From contig NC_031792.1 in assembly GCF_001522545.3 (NCBI RefSeq), positions 2,865,960-2,929,959 of the forward strand: a stretch of DNA of 64,000 nt, given 5' to 3'. The stretch is from Parus major. Taxonomy: Eukaryota; Chordata; Aves; Passeriformes; Paridae. The notes under the pieces are model-generated. The model was not told where the DNA came from. It saw nothing but the letters and a program-made list of their open reading frames with translations, and did not search any database. Positions 23,990-35,159 of the stretch are shown here, in pieces (the stretch's first letter is position 1; every line of letters starts with the position of its first letter). The position numbers were made by a program, and so were the translations under genes.

Positions 23990-24330
23990 TTTAAGACTTA
24001 AACCATATTTACATCTGTGCAAGCACTGGTATTATTAGACATGATAAAATAGCACGAGACGTTTGCAATGGCTCAGATATTCAGCCTCAAGCAGCAGATA
24101 TTTGAACGGTCTGCAGTGTTTGCTTTTAATAATTTCTGATCATGTAACAGCTCAGCCAAAAGAACATAATAATAGGCTTGCAAAAATTAAACCCCCAGAC
24201 TGTTAAATATCCTGTACACTGAGGGCAGAGAGAATAAATTTAAGGATTGAAAGGATGATGCTCATATTTATAGAAACAGTTAAAAGCACAGACCAAATTG
24301 CATTTGCTTCCCTTTCACTTTGTTAGATTT
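23990..24330. other. Candidate conserved non-coding element
   Basis: AT-rich, repeat-free block with several TAAT-type homeodomain words (TTTTAATAATTTC, ACATAATAATAGG) and TTTGCAATGGCTC. It looks like an enhancer-type element. No alignment available. Confidence 0.35.
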
Positions 24331-24883
24331 ATTTTTTTTTAAGTCAAGTTAAAAAAAAAAAAATAATGACAGTGAAATGAGTGAAATATTTACATCTTGA
24401 ACACATAAATATGTTTGCACTCTTCTGGGCAGCTCCCTTTTAGAGATAATTTTCTCCTCGCAGCAATATCACCTCAAACGCAGTAAAACAAAAAAACTTT
24501 TGAGGCCATGACTTTGTAACCTCCCTGAAGTTTTGAACACGGGCAGAACTGGCCTGTGCACACAAGACAATCAAACACACACTTAAACATCAAGTAAACT
24601 CCTGCCTAAATTCATTTATTTTCGCCCTCCACCAAGGGAAGAAATTGTGACAAGATTTTACTTTGAATGCCCTGACAAAGCAGCACTTTCTGGCACGAGC
24701 AGGACACTCATCCCCCCTTCATCTCCCAGCACAAGATTCAATCAGCTGAAACACAAACCTCATTCTGCACTGAGAGATTTTTATTTATTTTATTCTTTTT
24801 CCCCCCAAATAAAACCAACTCGCAAACAGCCTCCCTGGCCTTTTTAAAACCCCGTTTTCAATTGCTTTAAAACATAAAATAGA
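24331..24883. other. AT-rich unique DNA with homopolymer runs
   Basis: T-run near 24,331 and A-run near 24,350-24,363. No gene seen. Confidence 0.5.
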
Positions 24884-24909
24884 GATGGATGGATGGATGA
24901 ATGGATGGA
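24884..24909. repeat. (GGAT)n microsatellite
   Basis: About six GGAT/GAAT units. This is the same motif, reverse-complemented, as the CATC repeat at the left edge of the window. Confidence 0.9.
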
Positions 24910-25066
24910 CAGCTAGAGAAATGCTTTCAGTCATGCTTCCTCCCCCCCCACAACACCTTTAAAATTGAAAAGCATCAGTATCCAAATAGCAACAGGAAAT
25001 TTTTACCTTGTGGCTAAATAGCTCACTGTTCACTTTGCAGCTGCCTCTATTTTTTGCTGGGCAAAA

Positions 25067-25110
25067 AAACAAAAAAAAAACCAAAAAAAAAAAAACCAAC
25101 CAAAAAAACA
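25067..25110. repeat. A-rich simple repeat
   Basis: Runs of up to 13 A are separated by CC or CCAACC. The Phe-rich minus-strand frame here is a by-product. Confidence 0.85.
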
Positions 25111-25199
25111 CCAATACAAAAGTCTTTCCTAAGAAAACCAAGCTTTTGACATAAGGGCAGCGCCAAACGCAAACCTACAAAGAAATTTCTTTTTTCCCC

Positions 25200-25505
25200 C
25201 CGTCCCGTCGTTATAATTCCTAATTTTGTGGGATGTATTGCTGGGGCTGTTTATCATAACAGTGTGCAATAAAAAGGACGACTAACTCTTGCAATTTTCT
25301 CCCTACTCCTCCCCTTGACAGGGGCCACTGATAGGGAAAGAGGCTCGGAAAAGCAGAGCAGTGAAAGGCTAAGAAACAATAGGCAACCATGGCTTTGACA
25401 ATGCAGCCCTGAACCCTTTTTGCTCCCGCTGTGACACTTGCATTCAAGAGCAAGGGCGGCTGCCATCATAAGAATGGACAATGGCATGAGGAATACAAGG
25501 GAGAA
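25200..25505. other. Candidate conserved non-coding element
   Basis: Repeat-free block with CAGTGTGCAATAAAAAGGAC, TAAGAAACAATAGGCAACCA and CTTTGACAATGC. The last two contain SOX-like ACAAT cores. Function inferred from texture only. Confidence 0.35.
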
Positions 25506-25551
25506 GGGGGGGGAATATATATATATATATATATATAAAAAAAAAGGGGGG
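25506..25551. repeat. G(8)-(AT)11-A(9)-G(6) compound microsatellite
   Basis: A G-run, a pure AT alternation (25,515-25,536), an A-run and a second G-run follow each other without unique bases between. Confidence 0.93.
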
Positions 25552-25741
25552 AAATCAGATGAATTCAGAGCTAAGATGGCAGAGCTCTCACCTTTTCCGC
25601 TTTTTTCGAGTAATCTGGATGGAGACGTCCCGCAGAGAAGAGATAAAAAGGGTTGTGCTGAACTGTTGGATGGTTCTGAAGACTTCTGCATTTGCAAACG
25701 CATTTTAGAACTATTTGTAGGGGTATATATGCTGCATGCCA
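25552..25741. other. Candidate conserved non-coding element
   Basis: Complex sequence kept between two microsatellites. It contains ATTTGCAAACGCATTTTAG and GGGTATATATGCTGCATGC. The setting suggests a conserved core whose flanks have expanded. Confidence 0.3.
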
Positions 25742-25789
25742 TCTCTCTGTCTCTGTCTCTCTCTCTCTCCCTGTGTCTCTCTCTCTTCT
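25742..25789. repeat. (CT)n microsatellite
   Basis: Imperfect CT repeat with GT breaks. Confidence 0.93.
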
Positions 25790-25829
25790 GTTTTATGTCC
25801 TGCTATCTCCATCACACACCTCTAATAGT

Positions 25830-26640
25830 ATGAAGACTTTCTGCCCGTGTAAGTAAGTGAGAGTGTGTGTGTTCCTTAATGTTTGAATCAAGACACACGT
25901 CTGCATGCATTTCTAATCTAAGGAGCCTATAGCAGTTACTACAACTATCAATTAGTCAGCAATAGCTCCAGATCCCCATGTGTCTGGGTGAACAAAGGTG
26001 AGAAACACATGCAAATACTCCTCCAGCACCTGGGTCACGTACAGTAACTTAGCCAGCAACAAATAATTGCATCTGTTTCTGCCTTTTTTTCCGTGCTCCT
26101 CGCTCGCTGGGATGCAAAGTTCCAGGTTATTAATGTGGAATAGCAGCACAATTAGGCATGGCACTGTCTGTTTTCAGCCCAACGACACAATAAAAGGGAA
26201 TTAAGCCGAGCTGGGATGGGAATAAACGGGGGACTTAAAAGGGTTTAAAGTAAAAGATGCTCTGAGCTGTTGCAGTGCTTCCATTTTATTTTATGTTTTT
26301 ATTTTTTGGAGCAATTGTTTTGAGTTAAAGGATGCGAATGATGTAAGATGTATTTGGTCATTTCATATCTGTTAGATAAGAAACTGATTATTGCAGAGGA
26401 GACAGAGTGGATGCCTAATTTCCTGAAGTTAAGTCCATAAAGAGGGTAAGCTAAATCTGTTACTATTTTTTTATTAATTAAGCGACTGTTACTTCTAAGA
26501 TCATTTTAAGGGTGGTTTTTTCAGATGTTTTAGACTTAAGCCAAACAATTAAGAAGAAAGATACGGTACCTTTTACTCTCTCCTTCTTCTTAACCTCACA
26601 AAAAATTGAGCCTCACCTTTAAAAACTGTCAGAGTCAAAA
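25830..26640. other. Candidate conserved non-coding block
   Basis: About 800 bases without recognisable repeats, AT-rich but of high complexity. Words include ACATGCAAATACTCC (octamer at 26,009), CTGTTAGATAAGAAACTG (GATA core), ATTAATTAAGCGACTG and CAATTAGTCAGCAATAG. It is one of the best enhancer-like stretches in the window, but no conservation could be tested. Confidence 0.4.
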
Positions 26641-26706
26641 CAGGCTAAAGAAAACCCCCCCAAAAAACCCTAAAAAAATTAAATTAAAAAAAAATAAATA
26701 AAAAAA
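26641..26706. repeat. A-rich simple repeat
   Basis: A-runs interrupted by C(7), TTAAATT and TAAAT. Confidence 0.85.
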
Positions 26707-28119
26707 TAAGCCCTGAACAAAATCAAAAGCAATAAAATGCAAAAAGCTCCGAAATCCAGCACCACCCTGACTCCACCACAAGAAAAGACAGAGCTAGGCT
26801 GCGATCCAGAGAGCATTTCAGAGGTGACAACACAGGCTGGGGACAATGTTATTTACACAGATTTGATCAGAGCGGCCACGGGCTCCAAACTCTAATTGAA
26901 TTTGCAGAAATTATCCAGCCCGCATTTCAGAGTGCGGGGAACTCCAAAAACGAAGCGGTTGCAAAGAGTTTGGGGATGAGAATAAGCATCATTTTTTCCC
27001 CCCCCTCCTGTAAAATAAGCTCAGAGTCCTGCAAGGCTGCACAAACTCTCTCGTTATCTCCCTTTCTCCTGATCTCAGCTTCCGTGGGAGGCTAATTAGT
27101 GACACCAAAGGCAAAATATCCTCGCTGCTTTTGGGCTCGGAGGAACTGAGTTTATTTAGCTTGAGACAGCATAAAGGAAAAAAAAAAAATTAATAATAAA
27201 AAATTAAATTAAATCATCTTCAATTTCAAATAACTGATGAAAGCAACCCCTCCCCAGCTCCCTCACCTTTTAGGAACAGCCAGTGGCTGGAAGGTTGGAG
27301 CTGCTAACGACACTGAAGGTGCTCAAGATTAAAGGAGAGCTGCAGGAACAGCTTTGCCCCGAGAAGCCCTGGCTGGGAGCATCCCAGAGCTGAGCCTGAA
27401 AATAAAGAAGCAGGAAGGGGCTGGAAAAACCCCGCTGCTGGGTGGGTGTTGTGCTCTGACCCACCATCCACTCCCAAAGTTGGGAATTGCAGGAGAACTG
27501 GAGATTCCCAGTCAGGAGCAGCACCTGCAGCGGCCGGGCTCTGCATCCCCGGCAGGAGCAGCTCCGCTCCCAGGGCAGGGAAAACCCTCCCAAAAAACCT
27601 CCCCCCCAAAATAAACCCACCAAAATAATCTCAGCCCTCTCCCTGAACAATGAGACCTTCTAAAATCCACGTTCGGGAGGGTATTCCGTGCAGATAGGCA
27701 GGGGGAGGGGGCGGGGGATGAGGACAACATTTCCCATCAATGCCGTTTATTCGGGAAAAAAAGGCTCTTTCCCCACTTTAATGGGAATTCCTCATCTCGT
27801 TCCTCGGACCAGGCTCACTGCAAATGTCCAGCTCAGGTGGGAAGGGGCATTTGTTTAGGGGGTCAGGCAGAAAGTGATGCCTTTCTGGGGGTGAAAAGTG
27901 GTTAAATAATAGTAAAAAATGTCATTTCTCTGGCGATCTGTCTGCTAAAACACTTGGACACGCAGATCCGGGGATGGGAAAGGAGCTGAGGGAGGAAGGT
28001 GGCTAAAACAGAGAGCTGCCTATTCCCAACACTATTTTACATCTAATTCTTCCAGCTTTCAGCTTTCTCACCACAGCCCATTCCCATAAAATAAGCCAGC
28101 TTTCTTTAAGATTAAAAAA
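26707..28119. other. Unique non-coding DNA
   Basis: It includes an A/T-rich stretch at 27,172-27,215 and a moderately GC-rich part at 27,490-27,570. The 126-codon minus-strand frame at 27,270-27,650 has no domain. Confidence 0.45.
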
Positions 28120-28290
28120 AGCCCCACACAGATGAATAGACAGCACTAATCAGATGTAATGTAATCGAATACTCTTCTTCATCTAATCTGCCTGCTCTGT
28201 GTAATCTCGCTATTCTCCCAGCTCCAGCATTTGTAACAGGCATGACATTGATTCCCATCTCGGATAATGTTATTTCAGTGTTTTATTCTT
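28120..28290. other. Candidate conserved non-coding element
   Basis: Dense homeodomain/GATA-like words: CACTAATCAGATGTAATGTAATC, CATCTAATCTG, GTGTAATCTCG and GGATAATG. No repeat signature. Strongly enhancer-like in texture. Confidence 0.4.
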
Positions 28291-29089
28291 AAATGAGCCT
28301 ACAAGTTGGGTGGCTGCTTGGCATTCCAAACTCTTCATCAACTTTGCACAGCGATCTGGGGGTGTAAAGAGGAGCGGGGCTGCTCCTCTCCGCTGCTTTT
28401 CAATGGTTTCATCTCCCAGCCCTCAGAGCCTGGCACGATTTTTTATACAGACAAAAGAATTTAACCACAGAACTGCCTGGGATCAACAGCAAAAAAAAAT
28501 AATAAAATAAGAAAATAAAATAAACCCAAATCCCACCAAAGCTCATTTGATAAGATCTGCCCACAGCCAGCAGCTGGGAAAAGCTGAAATCTTTGCACAG
28601 AGAGCTGCTGCTGGGGTTTGTTGTTGTTTGGGGTTTTTTTTTAATGTTTTCTAAAATGCAGAATGATTTCATTGAATAAACATTTCGGCAGCGTCCACCT
28701 AGGTTTTCCCCAAAGAGAAGGGAAAGCCTGGTGTAATTTTCCAGGACGAGCAGGATTCCCAGCTAATCGGACAAATCGTTCTGCTGGGGGAATGACAGCA
28801 GTGGGGAGAACAAACAAACCCTCTCAGACAAACAAATATATTTGAATGTAATAAAAATGTTGACAACCGTTATGTGATTAAAGCAATTGTTTTATTCATT
28901 TAAGGCCTCACCATCGGAATAATTTAAAATTAAGTGAGAAACATCAGCCCCTTGGGTTTTGCAGAAGATATTTAATTTGGAGGAATAGTTGTGGGGTTGT
29001 CTTTTTTTTTTTTTTTAAACATAGCTATTTTCAACGTTGCAAGATAAAGCCCTCTCTTTTTTTTTTTTTTCCTAATTTTATTTTAAGAA
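28291..29089. other. Non-coding DNA with T-runs
   Basis: T-runs of about 15 lie at 29,002-29,016 and 29,057-29,070, and A-rich DNA at 28,490-28,520. No gene recognised. Confidence 0.5.
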
Positions 29090-29370
29090 TAGACCCCATT
29101 TAGGATTTCACATTGTAAATCTCCCTATGTCTGAATGCTGTTACAAGGTTTGACAATGAAAGAATAATTCATGTCAGACAAAAAGAGCCCTTCAATCAGC
29201 TTCATGCAGCTTTTCTCCTGCAGGGCTATGCCAAAACGAATGTGGAATCCTGAACTGAACCATCCATCACATTTCCCGAGTCTTTCAATTAATGACACTG
29301 CAATCAGATCGATGGCGTGTAATAAGAAAAGAGCTTTGCATTTCTATACCTATTAATTCGCTGAGTAACT
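29090..29370. other. Candidate conserved non-coding element
   Basis: Repeat-free block with TTTCAATTAATGACACTGC, AATCAGATCGATGGCG, GTGTAATAAG and ACCTATTAATTCGC. The plus-strand frame of 61 codons inside it has no recognised domain. A short exon is possible but unsupported; an enhancer-type element is more likely. Confidence 0.4.
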
Positions 29371-30630
29371 CCAGTGGTAAAACGTGACCAGAAAGGGAAG
29401 AGAAAAGAAAATTTCATCCTCCTGGCGAGATTTTGGGGGATGCTGAAGCCACTCTGGACAAGGCTGGGTGTCACCCCAAGCCCTGCAGAAATAACACAGG
29501 TTTGGGTTTTTTGCTGTTTGAAAGCAGCACAGCCTCTCTCTTGCAGACAGGTATTTTCTGCTGCTAACCAAGGATTTTCTAGGGAGAAACTCTAAAGAGG
29601 AGCTTGTTTTTCTTGCAGGCCGGCCAGGGGTGTCCCAGGGCAGGATGTGCAGCCTGTTTTGCAGGCAGAGGCAGTAATTAGCCACCAAATTCCCAGATCA
29701 CAACACACGCCGAGGACGGAGCTACCTCACGCAGCGACTGAACCTCCAACAAAACGAGCTGGGGAGGGGGTGAGGGCAGTCAGGACACACACACACACCA
29801 AAAAAAAAACTCTACCAGCAGCCCTGGGATGAAATTAGGGTGACCTCACGTCGGTGAAGTGGCATAAGATATTTTGGATCGATGACAAAAAATTATCGAG
29901 GCTTTGCAGAGTGGAGCTGCCAAGCACATTTCAATTCCCTTCCTGCAGGCGTTGGGGGATTGTTTGGAGAAGCAGAGAGCTGCAGGCAAGGGAAAAGTGC
30001 AGCTCACCAGAACACAGGCATGATTAAAAGGAGATAATTTGAATTTTTTTCCTTTTAAAAGGTAGATTTTGTGCCTTAAAATGCCCAGCTTATGAAATAC
30101 TGCCTCTGAAAACCGAACTCAAACCAAGGGGTTTCTCCACCATGGAGGGAAGGGGAGATTTGGAGGAGACAAGGGTGGATCACCAGTGGTGAGAGACAAA
30201 TTTTGGCTCCAGAAGGATCCCCTTGTGTTGCCCTGGACAGGAAACTGGAGGTGAAGTGTCCCCACCAACCCCAGCCCCTCCTCTGGGCTGGATAATTCTT
30301 CAACCTCCAGCACTGCCATGAATTTCAGCAGCTTTGGCTTCACCTCAAAGGAAAAGGAGCTGCAGCTGGGACAGGAGATGGACCTGGGTCAAAACCTTCA
30401 GAAAAACCTTCTTTTGGGAGCAATAGACTTTCAGGGAGGTTGTGTACTCTGGAAGTCTTCAGAAAAGGGGAAAAAAACCCAAAACCAAACAACTTTATGA
30501 GAGAAAACAAGGAATGGAACAACAGGAAACAAGGGAGGTTTTCAAGGTTCACTTGCCCAAATATCAAAGAATGCCCTTAAAGGATCATTTCTGGCTTTTC
30601 CTCTTGACATCTTTTATGGTCAAGTTTCCG
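29371..30630. other. Unique non-coding DNA
   Basis: No exon, repeat family or RNA gene recognised. Only a short CA run near 29,788. Confidence 0.5.
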
Positions 30631-30678
30631 CAATTTCAAATTTCAGCAATTTCAAATTTCAGCAATTTCAAATTTCAG
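30631..30678. repeat. 16-bp tandem repeat, three exact units
   Basis: CAATTTCAAATTTCAG is repeated three times without a mismatch (30,631, 30,647, 30,663), which implies recent expansion. Confidence 0.97.
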
Positions 30679-30685
30679 CAGCCTC

Positions 30686-30756
30686 TTAAAAAAAATTAAA
30701 AAAAAAAGAAGAAAAGAAGAGAAGAAGAAAAGAAAAGCAGAAGAAAAGAAGAAAGC
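30686..30756. repeat. Homopurine GAA-rich tract
   Basis: A-runs followed by GAAGAAAAGAAGAGAAGAAG-type sequence, almost entirely purine from 30,698 with a single C at 30,738. Triplex (H-DNA) is plausible. The 183-codon minus-strand frame that ends here owes its Phe/Leu/Ser tail to this tract. Confidence 0.9.
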
Positions 30757-31430
30757 TTTGTGAGTGCTGCAGCTGAATGTGCCCATCCATGCCACACACA
30801 GGGAGCCAGACACAGGCTGAGCACCCAGGATGGGAACTGAAAACTCCAGCGAAATGGGACGGTGCCCATGAGCTGACTTGCAAAATAACTGCAACTCAAG
30901 CACAGTCTGAGGTGCCCAGACAAAGAACAATAAATAAATAAATCATGTTGGAGCAGAGACAATCCCTCTGCAGTAAAACAGGAGAGCTGAATGCTGGCTA
31001 AAGAAATCTGGAAAAATGAAATCTGGGATGAGGAGGGGCTGAAAGGGACTTGGAATAGGAAGGAAAATGCAAAATATTTATAGTGCACATCACCACATCT
31101 CGTCCTCTGCTGTAGGGGACACAAAGACACAGCTGTAGGTGTGTCAGGATCCCCCAATATTTCGGAGGAGCAGGTTTTGGAGCTCAGGGGCAGCACTAAC
31201 ACCTCAGTGACCCCCAAGGAACAGCCACACCACCTCTCCTGACCCACAGCAAAACAACCCTGAGTGGTTTGAGGGTGTCAGCAGCTCCACACAGGGGGAT
31301 GTCTTCAATCCCAGGGGCTGGGGAGCTGCTCCTGCCCTTACAGGATTCCCACAGCTCATCCATGCCCGGAGATCTCCAGCTCTGAGCAGTGCCCTGTCCA
31401 CTGCAGGGCACAGTTTGTGCTCCGTGCCTC
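30757..31430. other. Unique non-coding DNA
   Basis: No gene or repeat family recognised. Confidence 0.5.
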
Positions 31431-31520
31431 AATAAAGCACAAATGTACAATAAAGCACAAATGTATAATAAAGTACAAATGTATAATAAAGCACAAATGT
31501 ACAATAGAGCACAAATGTCA
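31431..31520. repeat. 18-bp minisatellite, five units
   Basis: Five contiguous units of AATAAAGCACAAATGTAC with one or two changes each start at 31,431, 31,449, 31,467, 31,485 and 31,503. Because 18 is divisible by three, one frame reads a six-residue repeat (Asn-Lys-Ala-Gln-Met-Tyr) and stays open. Each unit but the last carries AATAAA, the polyadenylation hexamer. Confidence 0.97.
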
Positions 31521-32396
31521 GCGAGCAGCTCAGGCAGAGGGGAGAAAAGGGTGCTGCTGCCTCCAGCCATGATTTCAGCCCTGGCTGCCTTCCAGGAGCT
31601 CACAGAGCTTCACAAGGCATGGGCAGCCTTGCTTGCATCTGCTTCCCTCTGCTGTAGCTGCAGACAGACTTGCACACTGCTATTTTCTAATTTTTTTTTT
31701 GCTTTTATAATAGGTTTGCATAAGATTTTGGGAGGCTTTCTCAGGCTCCTTCTCCTCCTCTCTCTCAAAGGAGCTTGGGGACCGATCACTGCAAATGAAT
31801 TTGATGAAGAGAAGGCTTCTCTGTTTGCCTTGTTCAGGGCTGGGGCAAAGGCAGCATCTGGGCTGGTGGGGGAGCATCTGTCTGCAAAAACTGTGGGGCC
31901 CCTGCCAGCAGAGCCAGGTACCTCCCTGTTTCTGGACAGACAGGCAACAAATCCCCACCTGGACTGCCCAAATCCATGGCCAAACCCAAGCTTTGGGAGC
32001 CAGCCCTGGGAATTCGGCTGCCAAGGTGCAATCCCAGCATTGCAATAGTCATTATTCCTTTTTTCCACTAAAAATTTCCCTTTAGTTTTCCTTTCCTTCC
32101 ACTAAAACAACGTTTTCTCCATGCTCCTGGTGCTCCTGCCTGTGATTAATACAACAATTACAGGTCATCATTAAAGCAATCAATGCAACAAGGGCGCTGC
32201 TCCTCAGCCAGCACCTGTAAAATGTCCCTGGTGCCTCCTTATCTGGGAATCCAACCTCAGCTTGCTCCAAACCCAGACTGCTGCAATCATCCCTTTCCAT
32301 CCAAACAGAACTATTTCAATATCTGCCTTTTGCAAATAATTATCTGACAGCACCAATGTTATTGAAAATGAGAGGGGAAACTGAAGGTGGGTGAGA
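31521..32396. other. Unique non-coding DNA
   Basis: It contains TTTTATAATAGGTTTGCATAAG near 31,700 and CTGTGATTAATACAACAATTAC near 32,140, which look regulatory. A plus-strand frame runs from the minisatellite to 32,048 without a domain. Confidence 0.4.
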
Positions 32397-32449
32397 TCAC
32401 AGAATTAAAGGATGGGTTGGGTTGAAAGGGACCTTCAGAACCATCCAGG
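32397..32449 (-). mobile_element. CR1 3'-end scrap
   Basis: TCACAGAATTAAAGGATGGG, TTGGGTTGAAAGGGACCTTC and CCATCCAGG match the reverse complement of the CR1 3' terminus. Only the last ~50 bases of the element are present. Confidence 0.8.
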
Positions 32450-32845
32450 TGCTAAAATATTTGGAGAATGTGCATGGAATTACAAGGCTGGAAGAGGCTG
32501 GACATGGTTTAAGTTCTTAAATAAAGAGAGGAACATATATTAGGACAATTCTGTATTTTTAGGCACCCCAATGAGACAGGGGGACCCTTTAAAAAGGACA
32601 ATTTGTGCACTGAGGAGTCAAAGCCCAGGGTGGGGTAGGGGTGATCCCAGCTTCCCATTCCTCACCATGACATGCCATGAAATAAAAAAAATCCCATAAA
32701 TTCTGGTCTGGGCTCTCCACAGCCTCACCCTCTGATATAACAATGGAATCACACCCACCAATATTGGCAGCTCCCAGGTTTGTTTTTCCCAGCAGGCCCG
32801 AAGGATCTCTGGGGGCCACTTCTGCTCCCAATTTGTACCAAAATG
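32450..32845. other. Unique non-coding DNA
   Basis: No feature recognised. Confidence 0.5.
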
Positions 32846-33002
32846 CAGCTCCCAGCCTGGAACACCCTCCCCTAAGCTGTTCCAGGACACTCTCAGCTCC
32901 TCCCAGCCTGGAACACCCTCCCCTGAGCTGTTCCAGGACACTCTCAGCTCCTCCCAGCCTGGAACACCTTCCCCTGAGCTGTTCCAGGACACTCTCAGCT
33001 CC
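32846..33002. repeat. 51-bp minisatellite, three units
   Basis: CCCAGCCTGGAACACC recurs at 32,851, 32,902 and 32,953 with nearly identical 51-bp units, each ending in TTCCAGGACACTCTCAGCTC. The period is divisible by three, so frames on both strands stay open and repeat. Confidence 0.97.
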
Positions 33003-33949
33003 TCAGGCCCATCTGGAACGGGATAAGGACACTCTGAAGGGGAGGGAGAGGCTCAGGAAGGAGTTCATTAATTTCCCTCTCTCAATCTCCCTGCTGGGAT
33101 CTCTGCTCAGAGCCACAGGGTGGATGATAATCCAGTGGATTTATTTCTCCTTCTGGAGGTGTGGAAAACTGACCCATAGCAGGATTCCAAATGAAATTTG
33201 GAGGCTGCTCCAGAGCTGAGATCAGGAACCAAAACCCTGCACAGCCCTCAGAGCCCATCACCAGCCAGACAGCAGCAATTAGCTCCTGTTCCCTCATCAG
33301 CAGTGTGCCCTCAGTCACTTAATTAACAAAAATATTTTAGTGGTGTCAACTTGGTTTCAAAAAGAATCTTTTTACTTTTTTTTTTTTTTTCTTTCTTTCA
33401 AGAGTTGTGCCTAGAGATGCTGTGAAGATTTTCAGAATGATGGGCTCTAATCAAAAACACACAAAAATCCCCAATCAACCTCTGGGTCTTTATCTGCACC
33501 TTCCAACTACTAAACCTTTAAATTCTGAGCATCACATGTTTAGGGCTGACACTGTACTCGTGATTTTTGAGGCAAAATTATTGAGGGAGTCTCCCTGCAC
33601 AAGTGGAAACACTTCCAAGAAACTCATTTCTCAGTTCAGATCGTTCCATCTCCGGACTTGCCCCCTTCTCTTCACTGGCTAAAGAGATCCTGGCTGCAGC
33701 ATTCCTCACTTTTAATTAATTTCAACTTTTTTATTTACATCTAGACCTCTCCAAGTGTGCAGCCCTTGGATGAGGAACATTAGGATTTCCTACAGGGCTG
33801 TGGCAGCTCAAAACTGATTAAACTTTTTGAATTTCCTCTGATGTTGGAAAGTAATTAATTTCCAAAGCCTTGGCCAGTATTTTAACAATTTTTTGCCAAT
33901 CAGTTTTGTGCATTCCTTGAATTTCCCAGGAGTGTGAGCTTGGGAGACA
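33003..33949. other. Unique non-coding DNA
   Basis: T-run at 33,376-33,390. Nothing else recognised. Confidence 0.5.
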
Positions 33950-34440
33950 GTGCTCATGGACAATGTTATTTGTGCTAGGTAAGCAAATATCTCATTAATT
34001 CAAGTGTGTAATGATTTCCTTCTCTTTCTTGGTTCTCACCCTCTCATTGTTCTTCTCCCTCTCCTACATTTTTAAACATAACACACAAATAGATTTGCTC
34101 TTGGCGGATATGGCGATAACTCTCAGAAAAAAGGAGCTTAATCTTAAATAATGCTGGGATACAGGACTAAAACCAATCTATTCACGTTCCTGTGGGCTAG
34201 AAAATAAATTTTATTCACTCCAAAGCTGAGAAATGGCATAATTGGGCCCTATCAGATGCTTATCAGATTGATGCCAGTGGTTAGTGAGCCTTAACTGCAA
34301 ACACAGACACATCTGTGCTCTTTTTCGAGGGAAGTCACCTCTCCTCCAAGGGTACATTAGTCACAGGGAAACTGTTGAACCTCGAGAAATAAAACTTTCC
34401 TGGTGGTCACAGTAGTTGCCTGGTGGAAGAGTTTATTACC
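33950..34440. other. Candidate conserved non-coding block
   Basis: Repeat-free. Words include TTGGCGGATATGGCGATAAC, AGCTTAATCTTAAATAATGC, AAATGGCATAATTGGGCCC and GCTTATCAGATTGATGCC (GATA-type core). Enhancer-like in texture; not aligned. Confidence 0.4.
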
Positions 34441-35159
34441 CTGACACCAGGCTGTAAAATTACCATTATTATTGAACTCTGAAGTGAGTGCTGCTTTTCA
34501 GCAGTGGATTACAACCGGCTGAGCGTGCTCTGGGAGGGATTCAGAGCTCCAGAGGCAGAAGATGAGGAATTCAAACTGTTTGGGCTCGCTGGAGGATGTG
34601 CAGGAGCTTCAGCACCTGTGTAGCAGAGGCCAAGATTTTCCCAGATCAACCCTATTTAAGGCTTTTATCAAAACCTTATATTTAGTAAAAATCCAATGAA
34701 AAGAACATCCTTTAAACAGTTCTTGTAATCTAAAAACCCAGAATAGATGATCCAACAGAGGGTCTGAACTCTTGTGTTCGCCCTGAGCCCTTCCTCAGGG
34801 AGCAGAGGCCAAGTGCATTGGGGCTCCCTCGTGTCCTGGGCACTCCAGCTCTTTATCCAGCACCACTGGGATATTTCCCAAGATTTTCAATCCAGTTTCT
34901 ATCAGGAACTCACCTTCAGGAAGAGGTTTGGGAAGAAACAGCATTGACACCTCATAACTCTCGTTACCTGTGGGCTTGCTAAAAACAAAAAAAAATGCCT
35001 GGAGAAGCCCTTGAGAGGGAAATTTAGCCTGGTTTGAGTAGCTGGGGTCAGCAGTGAGGGTTTAACCCATTTATCCCATTTTTCCCACTGGAAATGTGGC
35101 CCAATGAATGCAGCAGAACTGAAAAAACAGCCATCCACAAACCGTGATCAGAGGCTGAG
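34441..35159. other. Unique non-coding DNA
   Basis: No repeat family or exon recognised. Confidence 0.45.

Noticed and set aside
30696..31247. 183-codon minus-strand frame with a hydrophobic tail
   Set aside because: The Phe/Leu/Ser tail is the purine tract read in reverse; the rest has no domain.
31389..32048. 219-codon plus-strand frame
   Set aside because: The first part is the 18-bp minisatellite, whose period is divisible by three, and the remainder has no domain or coding signature.
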